Of a stretch of DNA of 64,000 nucleotides, positions 42,267 through 50,377 are shown one piece after another. This DNA comes from Mycobacterium scrofulaceum. Its GTDB lineage: Bacteria > Actinomycetota > Actinomycetes > Mycobacteriales > Mycobacteriaceae. Location of the stretch: positions 18,491 through 82,490 of the forward strand of contig NZ_MVIJ01000025.1 in NCBI RefSeq assembly GCF_002086735.1, written 5' to 3'. The notes beneath the pieces are model-generated. The model made no database searches. It had not been told where the DNA came from and saw only the letters and a program-made list of their open reading frames with translations. Positions within the stretch are counted from its first letter, which is position 1. Each line of letters opens with the position of its first letter. The position numbers were made by a program, and so were the translations under genes.

Positions 42267-42588
42267 TTGTCTGGCCTCTCAGGGGCTCACTGGCTTCAGC
42301 GCGGTGACTTCACGCGTCCGCCGCCGATCCATGACTCGGGCGGCGGCCCCCACGTTGGGGCCGGCGCCGCTGCATGACACTTGCGGATGTGAACCGCGGC
42401 CCGGAAGCCCAGTTTTCACACCAGTCACTGTTGCCACTTTGACAACAGAAGGTGTTAGCCGCCAGGCCCGGGCGGGATTTTTTGTCGTACCGTGACCGGA
42501 CGGTGACTGGCCGGGCCAATCTTGTGTGCGCAGTTGTGATTTCGGTCTCAGTCGGGCGCACGGCGGCCGAGCCGCCGCGGCGGCCCGC
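42267..42588 (-). promoter_or_regulatory. 322-bp leader/intergenic region upstream of ripD
   Basis: No gene is seen. Read toward ripD (minus strand), the region contains several hairpins. The first is ctgttg/caacag, flanked by acacc/ggtgt (about 42418-42455). Next is ggcccc/ggggcc (42345-42350 with 42357-42362). Last is ccgccgcc/ggcggcgg (42318-42325 with 42339-42346). The last two share two bases and so compete. GAGAGG lies shortly before the ATG. I find no match to a riboswitch consensus I know. Confidence 0.45.
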
Positions 42589-43041
42589 CTACAGCCAATA
42601 GCGTTCGCTGAAGGTGGTCAGCAGAGAACCCACGACGGAGCTGACCATGATCAAGGTGAGGGCCAGGACCGGCCAGAACGACATGTACCAGCCCTTCAGC
42701 ATGGACACGAGCGGACCCAGCACCGCGGCGGCTACCGCCGCGCCGATGCCGCCCCACACCACCGGGCGGATGTAGTAGTCGATGCCGAAGGGCACCATCC
42801 CGCACGTCTCGTCGGCGCACACGTGCTCGAGGAACCCGAACAGGCGGTCCGGCCAGGTCGTCGCGGTGCCCAGCACGACGAGCACCACCAACAGCGCGAC
42901 GGTGCAGATGACGTCCCACGGCGCCAGGCGCAGCCGGATGACCCGCGGCGCCTCGTCCTCGTAATTGACCAGCGGGGAAGCGGTGTTCGCGGTCGGCGAG
43001 CGGCCCGCGGCGGGTTCGGCGGGCGGGTGCGGCGTGGCCAT
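42589..43041 (-). CDS. Small conserved membrane protein (Rv1567c-like)
   Basis: 150-residue protein. A Pro/Ala-rich cytoplasmic N-terminus of about 35 residues precedes three or four hydrophobic helices (roughly 43-61, 93-110 and 120-143). A short external loop carries a cysteine pair (HVCADETCGM), possibly a disulphide. The function is unknown. By position and size it corresponds to Rv1567c. It is divergent from bioA (62 bp) and 322 bp upstream of ripD on the same strand. Confidence 0.85.
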   Translation of the reverse strand: MATPHPPAEPAAGRSPTANTASPLVNYEDEAPRVIRLRLAPWDVICTVALLVVLVVLGTATTWPDRLFGFLEHVCADETCGMVPFGIDYYIRPVVWGGIGAAVAAAVLGPLVSMLKGWYMSFWPVLALTLIMVSSVVGSLLTTFSERYWL

Positions 43042-43103
43042 CGGTTCCCATGCTCCCCGATGGGCGGCCGTTCTGCGACTCGGCTGCTCTACCCTCGATC
43101 ACT

Positions 43104-44420
43104 ATGCCTGCGGTCAGGGCCGGGCTGACGCCCCAGCAGATCAGCGCGATCGACGAAGCGCACCTCTGGCACCCGTACAGCACCATCGGCGGCGAAGCCG
43201 TCGCGCCGGTGGTGGCCGTCGCCGCCCGCGGCGCCTGGCTGACCCTGATCCGGGACGGCACGCCGATCGAGGCGCTCGACGCGATGAGCTCCTGGTGGAC
43301 GGCGATCCACGGGCACGGCCATCCCGTGCTGGACGCGGCGCTGACCAGGCAGTTGGGTGTGATGAACCACGTCATGTTCGGCGGGCTGACCCATGAACCG
43401 GCCGCACGGCTGGCGCAGCTGCTGGTCGACATCACCCCGGCGGGACTGGACACGGTGTTCTTCAGCGACTCCGGGTCGGTGTCGGTCGAGGTCGCGGTCA
43501 AGATGGCGCTGCAGTACTGGCGCAGCCGGGGCCGGCCCGGTAAGCACCGGCTGATGACGTGGCGGGGCGGCTACCACGGCGACACCTTCACCCCGATGAG
43601 CGTCTGCGACCCCGACGGCGGCATGCACTCGTTGTGGACCGACATCCTGGCCCGCCAGGTGTTCGCCCCGCAGGTGCCGCGCGGCTACGACCCCGCCTAC
43701 AGCGCGGCCTTCGGGCGGCAACTCGCCCAGCACGCCGGGGAGCTCGCGGCCGTCATCGTCGAGCCGGTGGTGCAGGGCGCGGGCGGGATGCGCTTCCACG
43801 ACCCCCGCTACCTGCGCGACCTGCGCGAGCTGTGCCGGCGGCACGACGTGCTGTTGATCTTCGACGAGATCGCCACCGGGTTCGGCCGCACCGGCGAGCT
43901 GTTCGCGGCCGACCACGCCGGGGTCAGCCCCGACATCATGTGCGTCGGCAAGGCGTTGACCGGCGGTTATGTCACCCTGGCGGCCACGCTGTGCGGCACC
44001 CACATCGCGCACACCATCAGCACCGGCGAGGCGGGCGCGCTGATGCACGGGCCCACCTTCATGGCCAACCCGCTGGCCTGCGCGGTCTCGGTGGCCAGCG
44101 TCGAACTGCTGCTGGCCCAGGACTGGCGGGCGCGGGTCGCCGGGATCGCCGCGGGCCTGCGGGCCGGGCTGGAACCCGCCCGCGCGCTGCCCGGCGTCGC
44201 CGACGTGCGGGTGTGCGGCGCGATCGGCGTGATCGAGTGCGCCCATCCCGTCGACCTGGCCATCGCCACCCCGGCGGCAATGGACCGCGGCGTCTGGCTG
44301 CGCCCGTTCCGCAATCTCGTCTACGCGATGCCGCCCTACATCTGCTCCGACGACGAGATCGCCCAGATCACCTCGGCGATGGTCGAGGTCGCGCGCCTGG
44401 TCGGCTCTCGTAGTCTTTAG
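43104..44420 (+). CDS. bioA: Adenosylmethionine-8-amino-7-oxononanoate aminotransferase
   Basis: PLP aminotransferase of biotin synthesis; it uses S-adenosylmethionine to aminate KAPA to DAPA. The 438-residue protein shows HLWHPYSTIG, the SSWW substrate motif, DEIATGFGRTG and the PLP lysine in VGKALTGGY, as in the M. tuberculosis enzyme. The ATG at 43104 is chosen by comparison with it. A TACCCT hexamer at 43090-43095 is a possible -10 for a very short leader. It is followed by bioF after four bases, in the bioA-bioF-bioD-2H operon. Confidence 0.97.
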   Translation: MPAVRAGLTPQQISAIDEAHLWHPYSTIGGEAVAPVVAVAARGAWLTLIRDGTPIEALDAMSSWWTAIHGHGHPVLDAALTRQLGVMNHVMFGGLTHEPAARLAQLLVDITPAGLDTVFFSDSGSVSVEVAVKMALQYWRSRGRPGKHRLMTWRGGYHGDTFTPMSVCDPDGGMHSLWTDILARQVFAPQVPRGYDPAYSAAFGRQLAQHAGELAAVIVEPVVQGAGGMRFHDPRYLRDLRELCRRHDVLLIFDEIATGFGRTGELFAADHAGVSPDIMCVGKALTGGYVTLAATLCGTHIAHTISTGEAGALMHGPTFMANPLACAVSVASVELLLAQDWRARVAGIAAGLRAGLEPARALPGVADVRVCGAIGVIECAHPVDLAIATPAAMDRGVWLRPFRNLVYAMPPYICSDDEIAQITSAMVEVARLVGSRSL

Positions 44421-44424
44421 GGCG

Positions 44425-45573
44425 ATGAAGGCACCGATCGAAGTGTCGCCGCTGGCGTGGCTGGACGCGGTGGAGCGGCAGCGCCGCGAGGCCGGGCTGC
44501 GTCGCTCGTTGCGGCCGCGGCCCGCCGTGGCCACCGAGCTGGACCTGGCGTCCAACGACTATCTCGGCCTGTCCCAGCATCCCGACGTGATCGAGGGCGG
44601 CGTCGCCGCCCTGCGGATGTGGGGCGCCGGGGCCACCGGATCCCGCCTGGTCACCGGCGACACCGAACTGCACCAGCAGTTCGAGTCCGAGCTCGCCGAG
44701 TACGTCGGCGCGTCGGCGGGTCTGCTGTTCTCGTCGGGCTACGCCGCGAACCTGGGCGCGGTCGTCGGCCTGTCGGGCCGGGGGTCGCTACTGGTGTCCG
44801 ACGCGCTGTCGCACGCGTCCCTGGTCGACGCCTGCCGGCTGTCGCGGGCCCGGGTGGTGGTCACGCCGCACCGCGACGTCGATGCGGTGGACGCCGCCCT
44901 CGCCGCGCGCGAGGAGGAGCGCGCCGTCGTCATCACGGAGTCGGTGTTCAGCGCCGACGGGGCGCTGGCGCCGCTGCGGGAGCTGCACGAGGCCTGCCGC
45001 CGCCACCGCGCGCTGCTGATCGTCGACGAGGCCCACGGCCTCGGCGTGCGCGGCGACGGGCGCGGGCTGCTGCACGAGCTCGGGCTGGCGGGCGCCCCGG
45101 ACGTGGTGATGACGACGACGCTGTCCAAGGCGCTCGGCAGCCAGGGCGGCGCGGTGCTCGGGCCGGCGGCGGTGCGCGCGCACCTGATCGACGCCGCGCG
45201 GACGTTCATCTTCGACACCGGCCTGGCGCCCGCCGCGGTGGGCGCCGCCCGGGCCGCGCTGACCGTGCTGCGCGCCGAGCCGTGGCGACCCGGGGCGGTG
45301 CTGCGGCACGCCCGCATCCTGGCCGAGGTGTGCGACGTTCCCGACGTCCCACATTCGGCGGTGGTCTCGGTGATCCTGGGCGACCCCGAGGTGGCCCTGG
45401 CCGCCGCGACCGCCTGCCTGGACGCCGGCGTGAAGGTCGGCTGCTTCCGGCCCCCGACCGTGCCCGCCGGCACGTCGCGGCTGCGGCTGACCGCGCGCGC
45501 GTCGCTGGACGCCGCCGAGCTCGAGATCGCCCGGCGGGTGCTCACCGACGTCCTCGCGGTGACGCGCCCTTGA
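44425..45573 (+). CDS. bioF: 8-amino-7-oxononanoate synthase
   Basis: PLP enzyme that condenses pimeloyl-ACP/CoA with alanine to KAPA. The 382-residue protein has SNDYLGL, the glycine-rich GAGATGSRL and the substrate-stacking SDALSHAS. The PLP region follows with VDEAHGLG and the lysine in TTTLSKALGSQGG. It lies four bases after bioA. The stop overlaps the TTG start of bioD. Confidence 0.96.
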   Translation: MKAPIEVSPLAWLDAVERQRREAGLRRSLRPRPAVATELDLASNDYLGLSQHPDVIEGGVAALRMWGAGATGSRLVTGDTELHQQFESELAEYVGASAGLLFSSGYAANLGAVVGLSGRGSLLVSDALSHASLVDACRLSRARVVVTPHRDVDAVDAALAAREEERAVVITESVFSADGALAPLRELHEACRRHRALLIVDEAHGLGVRGDGRGLLHELGLAGAPDVVMTTTLSKALGSQGGAVLGPAAVRAHLIDAARTFIFDTGLAPAAVGAARAALTVLRAEPWRPGAVLRHARILAEVCDVPDVPHSAVVSVILGDPEVALAAATACLDAGVKVGCFRPPTVPAGTSRLRLTARASLDAAELEIARRVLTDVLAVTRP

Positions 45574-46250
45574 CCGTCCTGGTCGTCACGGGCACGGGCA
45601 CCGGGGTCGGCAAGACGGTCGTCACGGCGGCCCTGGCGTGCCACGCCCGGCAGGCCGGCCTCGACGTCGCGGTGTGCAAGCCGGTGCAGACCGGCACCGA
45701 CGCCGGCGACGACGACCTTGCCGAGGTGGCCCGGCTGTCCGGCGTGACCGAGCTGGCCGGGCTGGCCCGCTACCCCCAACCCCTGGCTCCGGCCGCCGCC
45801 GCCGAGCTGGCCGGCGCGCCGCTGCCCACCCGCGAGCAGGTGCTGCGTCTGATCGCCGGCCTGGACCGCCCGGGGCGGCTGACACTGGTGGAGGGGGCCG
45901 GCGGGCTGCTGGTCGAGCTCGCCGCCGCGGGCGTCACGCTGCGCGACCTCGCCGCCGAGCTGGGCGTCGCGGCTCTGGTCGCGGTCACCGCGGAGCTCGG
46001 TACCCTCAACCACACCGCGCTGACCCTGGAAGCGCTTGCCGCGCATGGCGTTCCGTGCGCCGGGCTGGTCATCGGGAGCTGGCCGGAACGCCCCGGGCCG
46101 GCGGAGGCCTCGAACCGCATCGCGCTGGACCGGCTTGGCCCGCTACGGGCCGCGCTGCCTGCGGGCGCCGGGTCGATGGACGCCGCGCGGTTCGCGGCCG
46201 TGAGCGCGGCGGCGTTCGACCGCGGCTGGGTCACCGCCCTGGCCCGCTGA
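45570..46250 (+). CDS. bioD: Dethiobiotin synthetase
   Basis: ATP-dependent carboxylase that closes the ureido ring of dethiobiotin. The 226-residue protein equals the M. tuberculosis length. It has the P-loop GTGTGVGKT at residues 7-15, CKPVQTG and the EGAGGLLVEL motif. The start is the rare TTG at 45570, forced by overlap with the bioF stop (TTGA) and by the second residue already aligning with the family N-terminus. The TGA at 46248-46250 overlaps the ATG of the next gene. Confidence 0.95.
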   Translation: MTVLVVTGTGTGVGKTVVTAALACHARQAGLDVAVCKPVQTGTDAGDDDLAEVARLSGVTELAGLARYPQPLAPAAAAELAGAPLPTREQVLRLIAGLDRPGRLTLVEGAGGLLVELAAAGVTLRDLAAELGVAALVAVTAELGTLNHTALTLEALAAHGVPCAGLVIGSWPERPGPAEASNRIALDRLGPLRAALPAGAGSMDAARFAAVSAAAFDRGWVTALAR

Positions 46251-46759
46251 TGGTGCACTCGATCGAGCTGCTCTTCGACGCCGAGACCGAGGCGACGATC
46301 CGTGGGCTCTGGGACGCGCTGGCCGGCGCCGGGATACCGAGCCAGGCGCCGGCGGGGCGGCCGCACGTCACGCTCGCGGTGGCCGATCGCATCGCCGATG
46401 AGGCCGACGCCGCGCTGCGGCCGCTGACCGACCGGCTGCCCCTTGGCTGCGCCGTTGGCGCGTCCTTGCTGCTCGGGCGCTCCAGCGCGATCCTGGCCCG
46501 GCTCATCGTGCCGACGGCGCGGCTGCTCGATTTCCACGCCGAGGTGCACCGGCTGTGCGGCGAGCACCTGGACCCCGCGCCGGCCCCCACCAGCCTGCCC
46601 GGTCAGTGGACGCCGCACGTCACGCTGGCCCGCCGCGTCGGGGGGCCGGCGCTGAGCCGCGCGCTGCGCATCGCGGGGCGGCCCCCGCTGGTCGAGGGCG
46701 CCTTCGCCGGCTTGCGGCACTGGAACGGCGAGAAGAAGGTCGACTACCTGATCGGCTAA
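46250..46759 (+). CDS. 2H phosphoesterase / 2'-5' RNA ligase-family protein
   Basis: 169-residue protein with the two HxT motifs of the 2H superfamily, HVTLAV and HVTLAR, about 80 residues apart. Family members hydrolyse or ligate 2'-5' or cyclic phosphodiester bonds in RNA or nucleotides. The length equals that of Rv1571, which also follows bioD. It overlaps the bioD stop, so it is translated with the biotin operon, although no link to biotin is known. In M. tuberculosis REP13E12 and prophage phiRv1 follow; here bioB does, after 185 bp. Confidence 0.87.
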   Translation: MVHSIELLFDAETEATIRGLWDALAGAGIPSQAPAGRPHVTLAVADRIADEADAALRPLTDRLPLGCAVGASLLLGRSSAILARLIVPTARLLDFHAEVHRLCGEHLDPAPAPTSLPGQWTPHVTLARRVGGPALSRALRIAGRPPLVEGAFAGLRHWNGEKKVDYLIG

Positions 46760-46883
46760 CCGCCGAACGGCAGGTACTGGCCGGTGGACGTGTAGCCCAG
46801 TGCGGACGGGGCACGGTGGTGAGATACCCCGGCGGAGGTCACCTGCCGCGGCCGTTACCCTACTTTGAACACTTTTATTCGCA

Positions 46884-46902
46884 CTGCCCCGACCGGGGGC
46901 AG
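46884..46902 (+). promoter_or_regulatory. Hairpin in the bioB upstream region
   Basis: Perfect seven-base arms ctgcccc (46884-46890) and ggggcag (46896-46902) lie 42 bp before the bioB start, directly after an AT-rich patch (ttgaacacttttattc, 46865-46880) that may be promoter. It could be a leader hairpin or the terminator of the preceding operon. Confidence 0.4.
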
Positions 46903-46944
46903 GGTGGCCGCGTGCTCGGCCGCCGATGATGCAGGGGAGTACTG

Positions 46945-47979
46945 GTGACTCAAGCGGCAACCCGACCGGCGACCGGCGCCCACGACGCGGACATCCTGGC
47001 GGTTGCGCGGGAACAGGTACTCGAGCGCGGCGAGGGGCTGAGCCGGGACCAGGTGCTGCGGGTGCTGCAGCTGCCCGACGACCGGCTCGACGACCTGCTG
47101 GCGCTCGCCCACGAGGTGCGGATGCGTTGGTGCGGGCCCGAGGTCGAGGTCGAGGGCATCATCAGCCTCAAGACCGGCGGTTGCCCGGAGGACTGTCACT
47201 TCTGCTCGCAGTCGGGGCTGTTCGCCTCGCCGGTGCGCAGCGCCCGCCTGGACATCCCCAGCCTGGTGGAGGCCGCCAAACAGACCGCCAAGTCCGGGGC
47301 GACCGAGTTCTGCATCGTGGCCGCCGTGCGCGGGCCCGACGAGCGGTTGATGGCCCAGGTCGCCGCCGGCATCGAGGCCATCCGCAACGAGGTCGAGATC
47401 AACGTCGCCTGCTCGCTGGGCATGCTGACGGCCGAGCAGGTGGAGCAGCTCGCGGCGATGGGCGTGCACCGCTACAACCACAACCTGGAGACCGCCCGCT
47501 CGTTCTTCACCAACGTCGTCACCACCCACACCTGGGAAGAGCGCTGGCAGACCCTGTCGATGGTGCGCGACGCCGGCATGGAGGTGTGCTGCGGCGGCAT
47601 CCTGGGCATGGGCGAGACGCTCGAACAGCGGGCGGAGTTCGCCGCCGAACTGGCCGAGTTGGGGCCCGACGAGGTGCCGCTGAACTTCCTCAACCCGCGC
47701 CCCGGTACGCCGTTCGGCGACCTGGAGGTGCTGCCGGTGCCCGAGGCGCTGAAGTCGGTGGCGGCGTTCCGCCTGGCGTTGCCGCGCGCCATGCTGCGAT
47801 TCGCCGGCGGCCGCGAGATCACCCTGGGCGACCTGGGCGCGAAGCAGGGCATCCTGGGCGGCATCAACGCCGTGATCGTCGGCAACTACCTGACCACGCT
47901 CGGTCGCCCGGCCGAGGCCGATCTGGAGCTGCTCGACGACCTGCAGATGCCGATCAAGGCGCTCAACGCGACCCTGTAA
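46945..47979 (+). CDS. bioB: Biotin synthase
   Basis: Radical SAM enzyme inserting sulfur into dethiobiotin. The 344-residue protein has the SAM-cluster cysteines C80-x3-C84-x2-C87 (CPEDCHFC). The residues of the auxiliary [2Fe-2S] cluster are in later blocks (EFCIVAA, NVACSLG and the Arg of LRFAGGRE). The start is GTG at 46945 with AGGGGAG at 46933-46939. The next gene, bsaP, begins five bases after the stop; its product is required with BioB in actinobacteria. Confidence 0.97.
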   Translation: MTQAATRPATGAHDADILAVAREQVLERGEGLSRDQVLRVLQLPDDRLDDLLALAHEVRMRWCGPEVEVEGIISLKTGGCPEDCHFCSQSGLFASPVRSARLDIPSLVEAAKQTAKSGATEFCIVAAVRGPDERLMAQVAAGIEAIRNEVEINVACSLGMLTAEQVEQLAAMGVHRYNHNLETARSFFTNVVTTHTWEERWQTLSMVRDAGMEVCCGGILGMGETLEQRAEFAAELAELGPDEVPLNFLNPRPGTPFGDLEVLPVPEALKSVAAFRLALPRAMLRFAGGREITLGDLGAKQGILGGINAVIVGNYLTTLGRPAEADLELLDDLQMPIKALNATL

Positions 47980-47984
47980 GCGAC

Positions 47985-48221
47985 GTGGACACCGTGGTTC
48001 GGCATCTGGGCGCGCCCGTCAGCGCCGGCGTCTACAACGTCTACACCGGGGAGTTGGGCGGCACCGCCGTGCCGACGGCGGCGCAGTTGGGCCTGGAGCC
48101 GCCCCGGTTCTGCGCGGAGTGCGGACGCCGGATGGTGGTGCAGGTGCGCCCGGACGGCTGGCGGGCGCGGTGTTCGCGGCACGGCGAGGTCGACTCGGTC
48201 GACCTGGAGGTGCAGCGGTGA
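47985..48221 (+). CDS. bsaP: Biotin synthase auxiliary protein BsaP
   Basis: 78-residue protein (Rv1590 type) with a C43-x2-C46 ... C63-x2-H66 metal motif after a conserved N-terminus (GAPVSAGVYNVYTGEL). Actinobacterial BsaP is reported to bind an iron-sulfur cluster and to be needed for BioB activity, probably by restoring the sacrificed cluster (recalled literature, not checked). The start is GTG at 47985, five bases after bioB. The TGA overlaps the GTG of the next gene. Confidence 0.88.
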   Translation: MDTVVRHLGAPVSAGVYNVYTGELGGTAVPTAAQLGLEPPRFCAECGRRMVVQVRPDGWRARCSRHGEVDSVDLEVQR

Positions 48222-48853
48222 GCGAGCACGCGGAAGCGCGGTCGCCCGCGGCCGTCCCGCCCGCGGCGCGGGCCCGCGCCGTCGTCATCGCCGGGCTGGG
48301 CTCGGCGCTCGCCGGTGTGTTGGTCGGCGGGCTGTGGGCGTGGATCGCCCCGCCGGTCCACGCGGTCGTGGCGCTCACCCGGGCGGGCGAACGGGTCCAC
48401 GACTACCTTGGCGACGAATCCGAGCACTTCTTCGACGCGCCGTGCCTGATGCTGGGACTGCTGACGGTGCTGGCCGTGGTGGTGGCGGTGTTGGCGTGGC
48501 AGTGGCGCGCGCACCGCGGGCCGGGGATGGTCGTCGCGCTGTCGACCGGCATGGTGACCGCCGCGGCGGCCGCGGCCGCGACGGGGGCGGCGCTGGTCCG
48601 GATCAGCTACGGCGCGCTGAACTTCGACGCGGTGCCGCTGTCCAAGGGTCCGTCGGTGGCCTACGTCGTTCAGGCGCCCCCGGTGTTCTTCGCGGACCAT
48701 CCGCTGCAGGTGGCGCTGACCCTGTTGTGGCCCGCGGCCATCGCCGCGCTGGTGTACGCGGTGCTGGCCGCCGCCGACGCCCGCGACGACCTGGGCGCCC
48801 TGCCAGCGGGTGGCGGGTCTCCCGGTGCGGTGCCGGTCCCGGCCTCGTTATAG
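48218..48853 (+). CDS. DUF2567-type membrane protein (Rv1591-like)
   Basis: 211-residue membrane protein with about four helices (roughly 23-44, 72-94, 103-125 and 160-182). A polar Ala/Pro-rich N-terminus and tail flank them, and an acidic loop (GDESEHFFDAP) lies between the first helices. The function is unknown. The GTG at 48218 overlaps the bsaP stop (GTGA), so it is the last gene of a bioB-bsaP unit. The 3' end overlaps the stop of the convergent lipase gene by six bases. Confidence 0.85.
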   Translation: MSEHAEARSPAAVPPAARARAVVIAGLGSALAGVLVGGLWAWIAPPVHAVVALTRAGERVHDYLGDESEHFFDAPCLMLGLLTVLAVVVAVLAWQWRAHRGPGMVVALSTGMVTAAAAAAATGAALVRISYGALNFDAVPLSKGPSVAYVVQAPPVFFADHPLQVALTLLWPAAIAALVYAVLAAADARDDLGALPAGGGSPGAVPVPASL

Positions 48854-50188
48854 CGGACGGCGGTCGATCCTGCGGCCGAGGACGACCTTGGCGGCGATCT
48901 TGGCCAGCCGCGCCATCCCGACGTAGGTCATCGGGTGGAACATGGTCGGCCAGGTGGTCCGGATCAGGTGCTCGGTCAGCGGCCGGCGGTCGAATCGGTC
49001 GGTGAGCCAGCGCAGCGTCATCGGCGCCGACAGCGGGTGCAGGAGCATGTGCTCGTTGAACGCGTCCCGGTGGTAGGTGACCTGCGCGCCGCCGGCCGAG
49101 TAGGCGTCGGCGAGCACGTCGATGTCGTTGACGTCGATGAGGTAATCGTGGACGGCCTGCACGATCAGCACCGGGGGCGTCGGCACCGCGACCCCGAGCT
49201 TGATGTTCTCGAAGACGTGCATGACCTCGGGGGTCGACAGGATGGCATCCAGCGGCTCGTCGAGGTAGTCGCCCATGTTCTTGCCGGCCATCCGGACGAC
49301 CGCCTCGACGGTGGTCATCTTCTCCAGCGACTCGAGCAGGGCGCGGCCCTCCTCGTTGCTGTGTTCCTTGATCACCCGGTCCAGCTCGGGGTAGATGTGC
49401 GCGAGCGCGGCCACCACCAGCGCGGGCAGGCCCGACAGGAAACTGCCGTTGAGCCTGCGGAAGGTATTGCCCAGGTCGCCGACGGGTGATCCCAGCACCG
49501 CACCGACGATGTCCAGCTCGGGCGCGTACTCGGCGCACACCTCGGCCGCCCAGGCGCTGGCCAGCCCGCCGCCGGAGTATCCCCACAGGCCGATGGGCGC
49601 GGACGCCGAAAGTCCGAGGCGTTCCGAACCCAGCGCGGCCCGGATGCCGTCCAGGACGCGGTAACCGGGTTCGTACGGCGCGCCCCACAGGCCCTGCAGC
49701 CCCTCGTGGTCGGGCACCGAGACGGCCCAGCCCTCGGCGACGGCGGCGGTGATCAGGAAGAGTTCCAGCTGGCCGATCGACCCGAGCGCCTTCGCCCGGC
49801 GCCGCAGCGCGTAGGACGGGAAGCAGCGGGACGACACGGCGTCGATCGCGCACTGGTAGGACAGCAGCGGGCAGGGGCGCTCCGGGGCGAGCTCGGCCGG
49901 AACGATCACCGTGGTGACGGTCGCCTCGGGCTCGCCATTCATGTCCATCGTCCGGTAGAGCAGCTGGACGGCCTTGACGGGCTGCGGGATCAGTCCCAGA
50001 AACGCCAGCTCGACGTCGCGCGAGCGCAGCACCGTCCCGGGCTCGGCGTGCTGGAAGCCCAGCGGCGGCTGATAGAACGGGTCGTCCGAAGGCAGCAGCG
50101 GCCGTACCTTGCGCTGCAGTTCCTCGTGCGGCGGCCGGGCGATCCACTCCGCGCCGCGCGTGCCCGCCAGATTGCCGAGCTCTGCCAT
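48848..50188 (-). CDS. Secretory-lipase-family (LIP) esterase, Rv1592c-like
   Basis: 446-residue alpha/beta hydrolase. The nucleophile elbow is GYSGGG, in GLWGYSGGGLASAWAAE. An Asp is in VQAVHDYLID, and the late His is likely that in FNEHMLL. The length and the DHEGLQG block fit the fungal-type secretory lipase family, which includes mycobacterial triacylglycerol lipases. No clear signal peptide is seen. M. tuberculosis Rv1592c shows lipase/esterase activity in vitro (recalled). The upstream 189 bp to nrtR holds no gene. Confidence 0.9.
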   Translation of the reverse strand: MAELGNLAGTRGAEWIARPPHEELQRKVRPLLPSDDPFYQPPLGFQHAEPGTVLRSRDVELAFLGLIPQPVKAVQLLYRTMDMNGEPEATVTTVIVPAELAPERPCPLLSYQCAIDAVSSRCFPSYALRRRAKALGSIGQLELFLITAAVAEGWAVSVPDHEGLQGLWGAPYEPGYRVLDGIRAALGSERLGLSASAPIGLWGYSGGGLASAWAAEVCAEYAPELDIVGAVLGSPVGDLGNTFRRLNGSFLSGLPALVVAALAHIYPELDRVIKEHSNEEGRALLESLEKMTTVEAVVRMAGKNMGDYLDEPLDAILSTPEVMHVFENIKLGVAVPTPPVLIVQAVHDYLIDVNDIDVLADAYSAGGAQVTYHRDAFNEHMLLHPLSAPMTLRWLTDRFDRRPLTEHLIRTTWPTMFHPMTYVGMARLAKIAAKVVLGRRIDRRPL

Positions 50189-50377
50189 CGAGGCTCCCTT
50201 CTAGGCCATCGGCGCATTCTCGCGCACGAACGGCAGGTAACCAAAACGTAATCGCCGCGTTGTGAGCGACTTCTTGTCAGGGCGCGCGGGTCAGCTGCGC
50301 CACTGACGTCGATCCACCGGCGTCCCCCGAAGACGCTTTCCGCAAGCTTAACGGAGCCTTACCGGGTGGGGCCGCGG

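Noticed and set aside
42267..42588. c-di-AMP (ydaO-type) riboswitch upstream of the NlpC/P60 gene
   Set aside because: Such switches precede actinobacterial cell-wall hydrolase genes, but the conserved blocks around GGGGTGAATC and the 3' CAGCTAACC region are absent; only an isolated GGCTAAC occurs on the wrong side of the structure.
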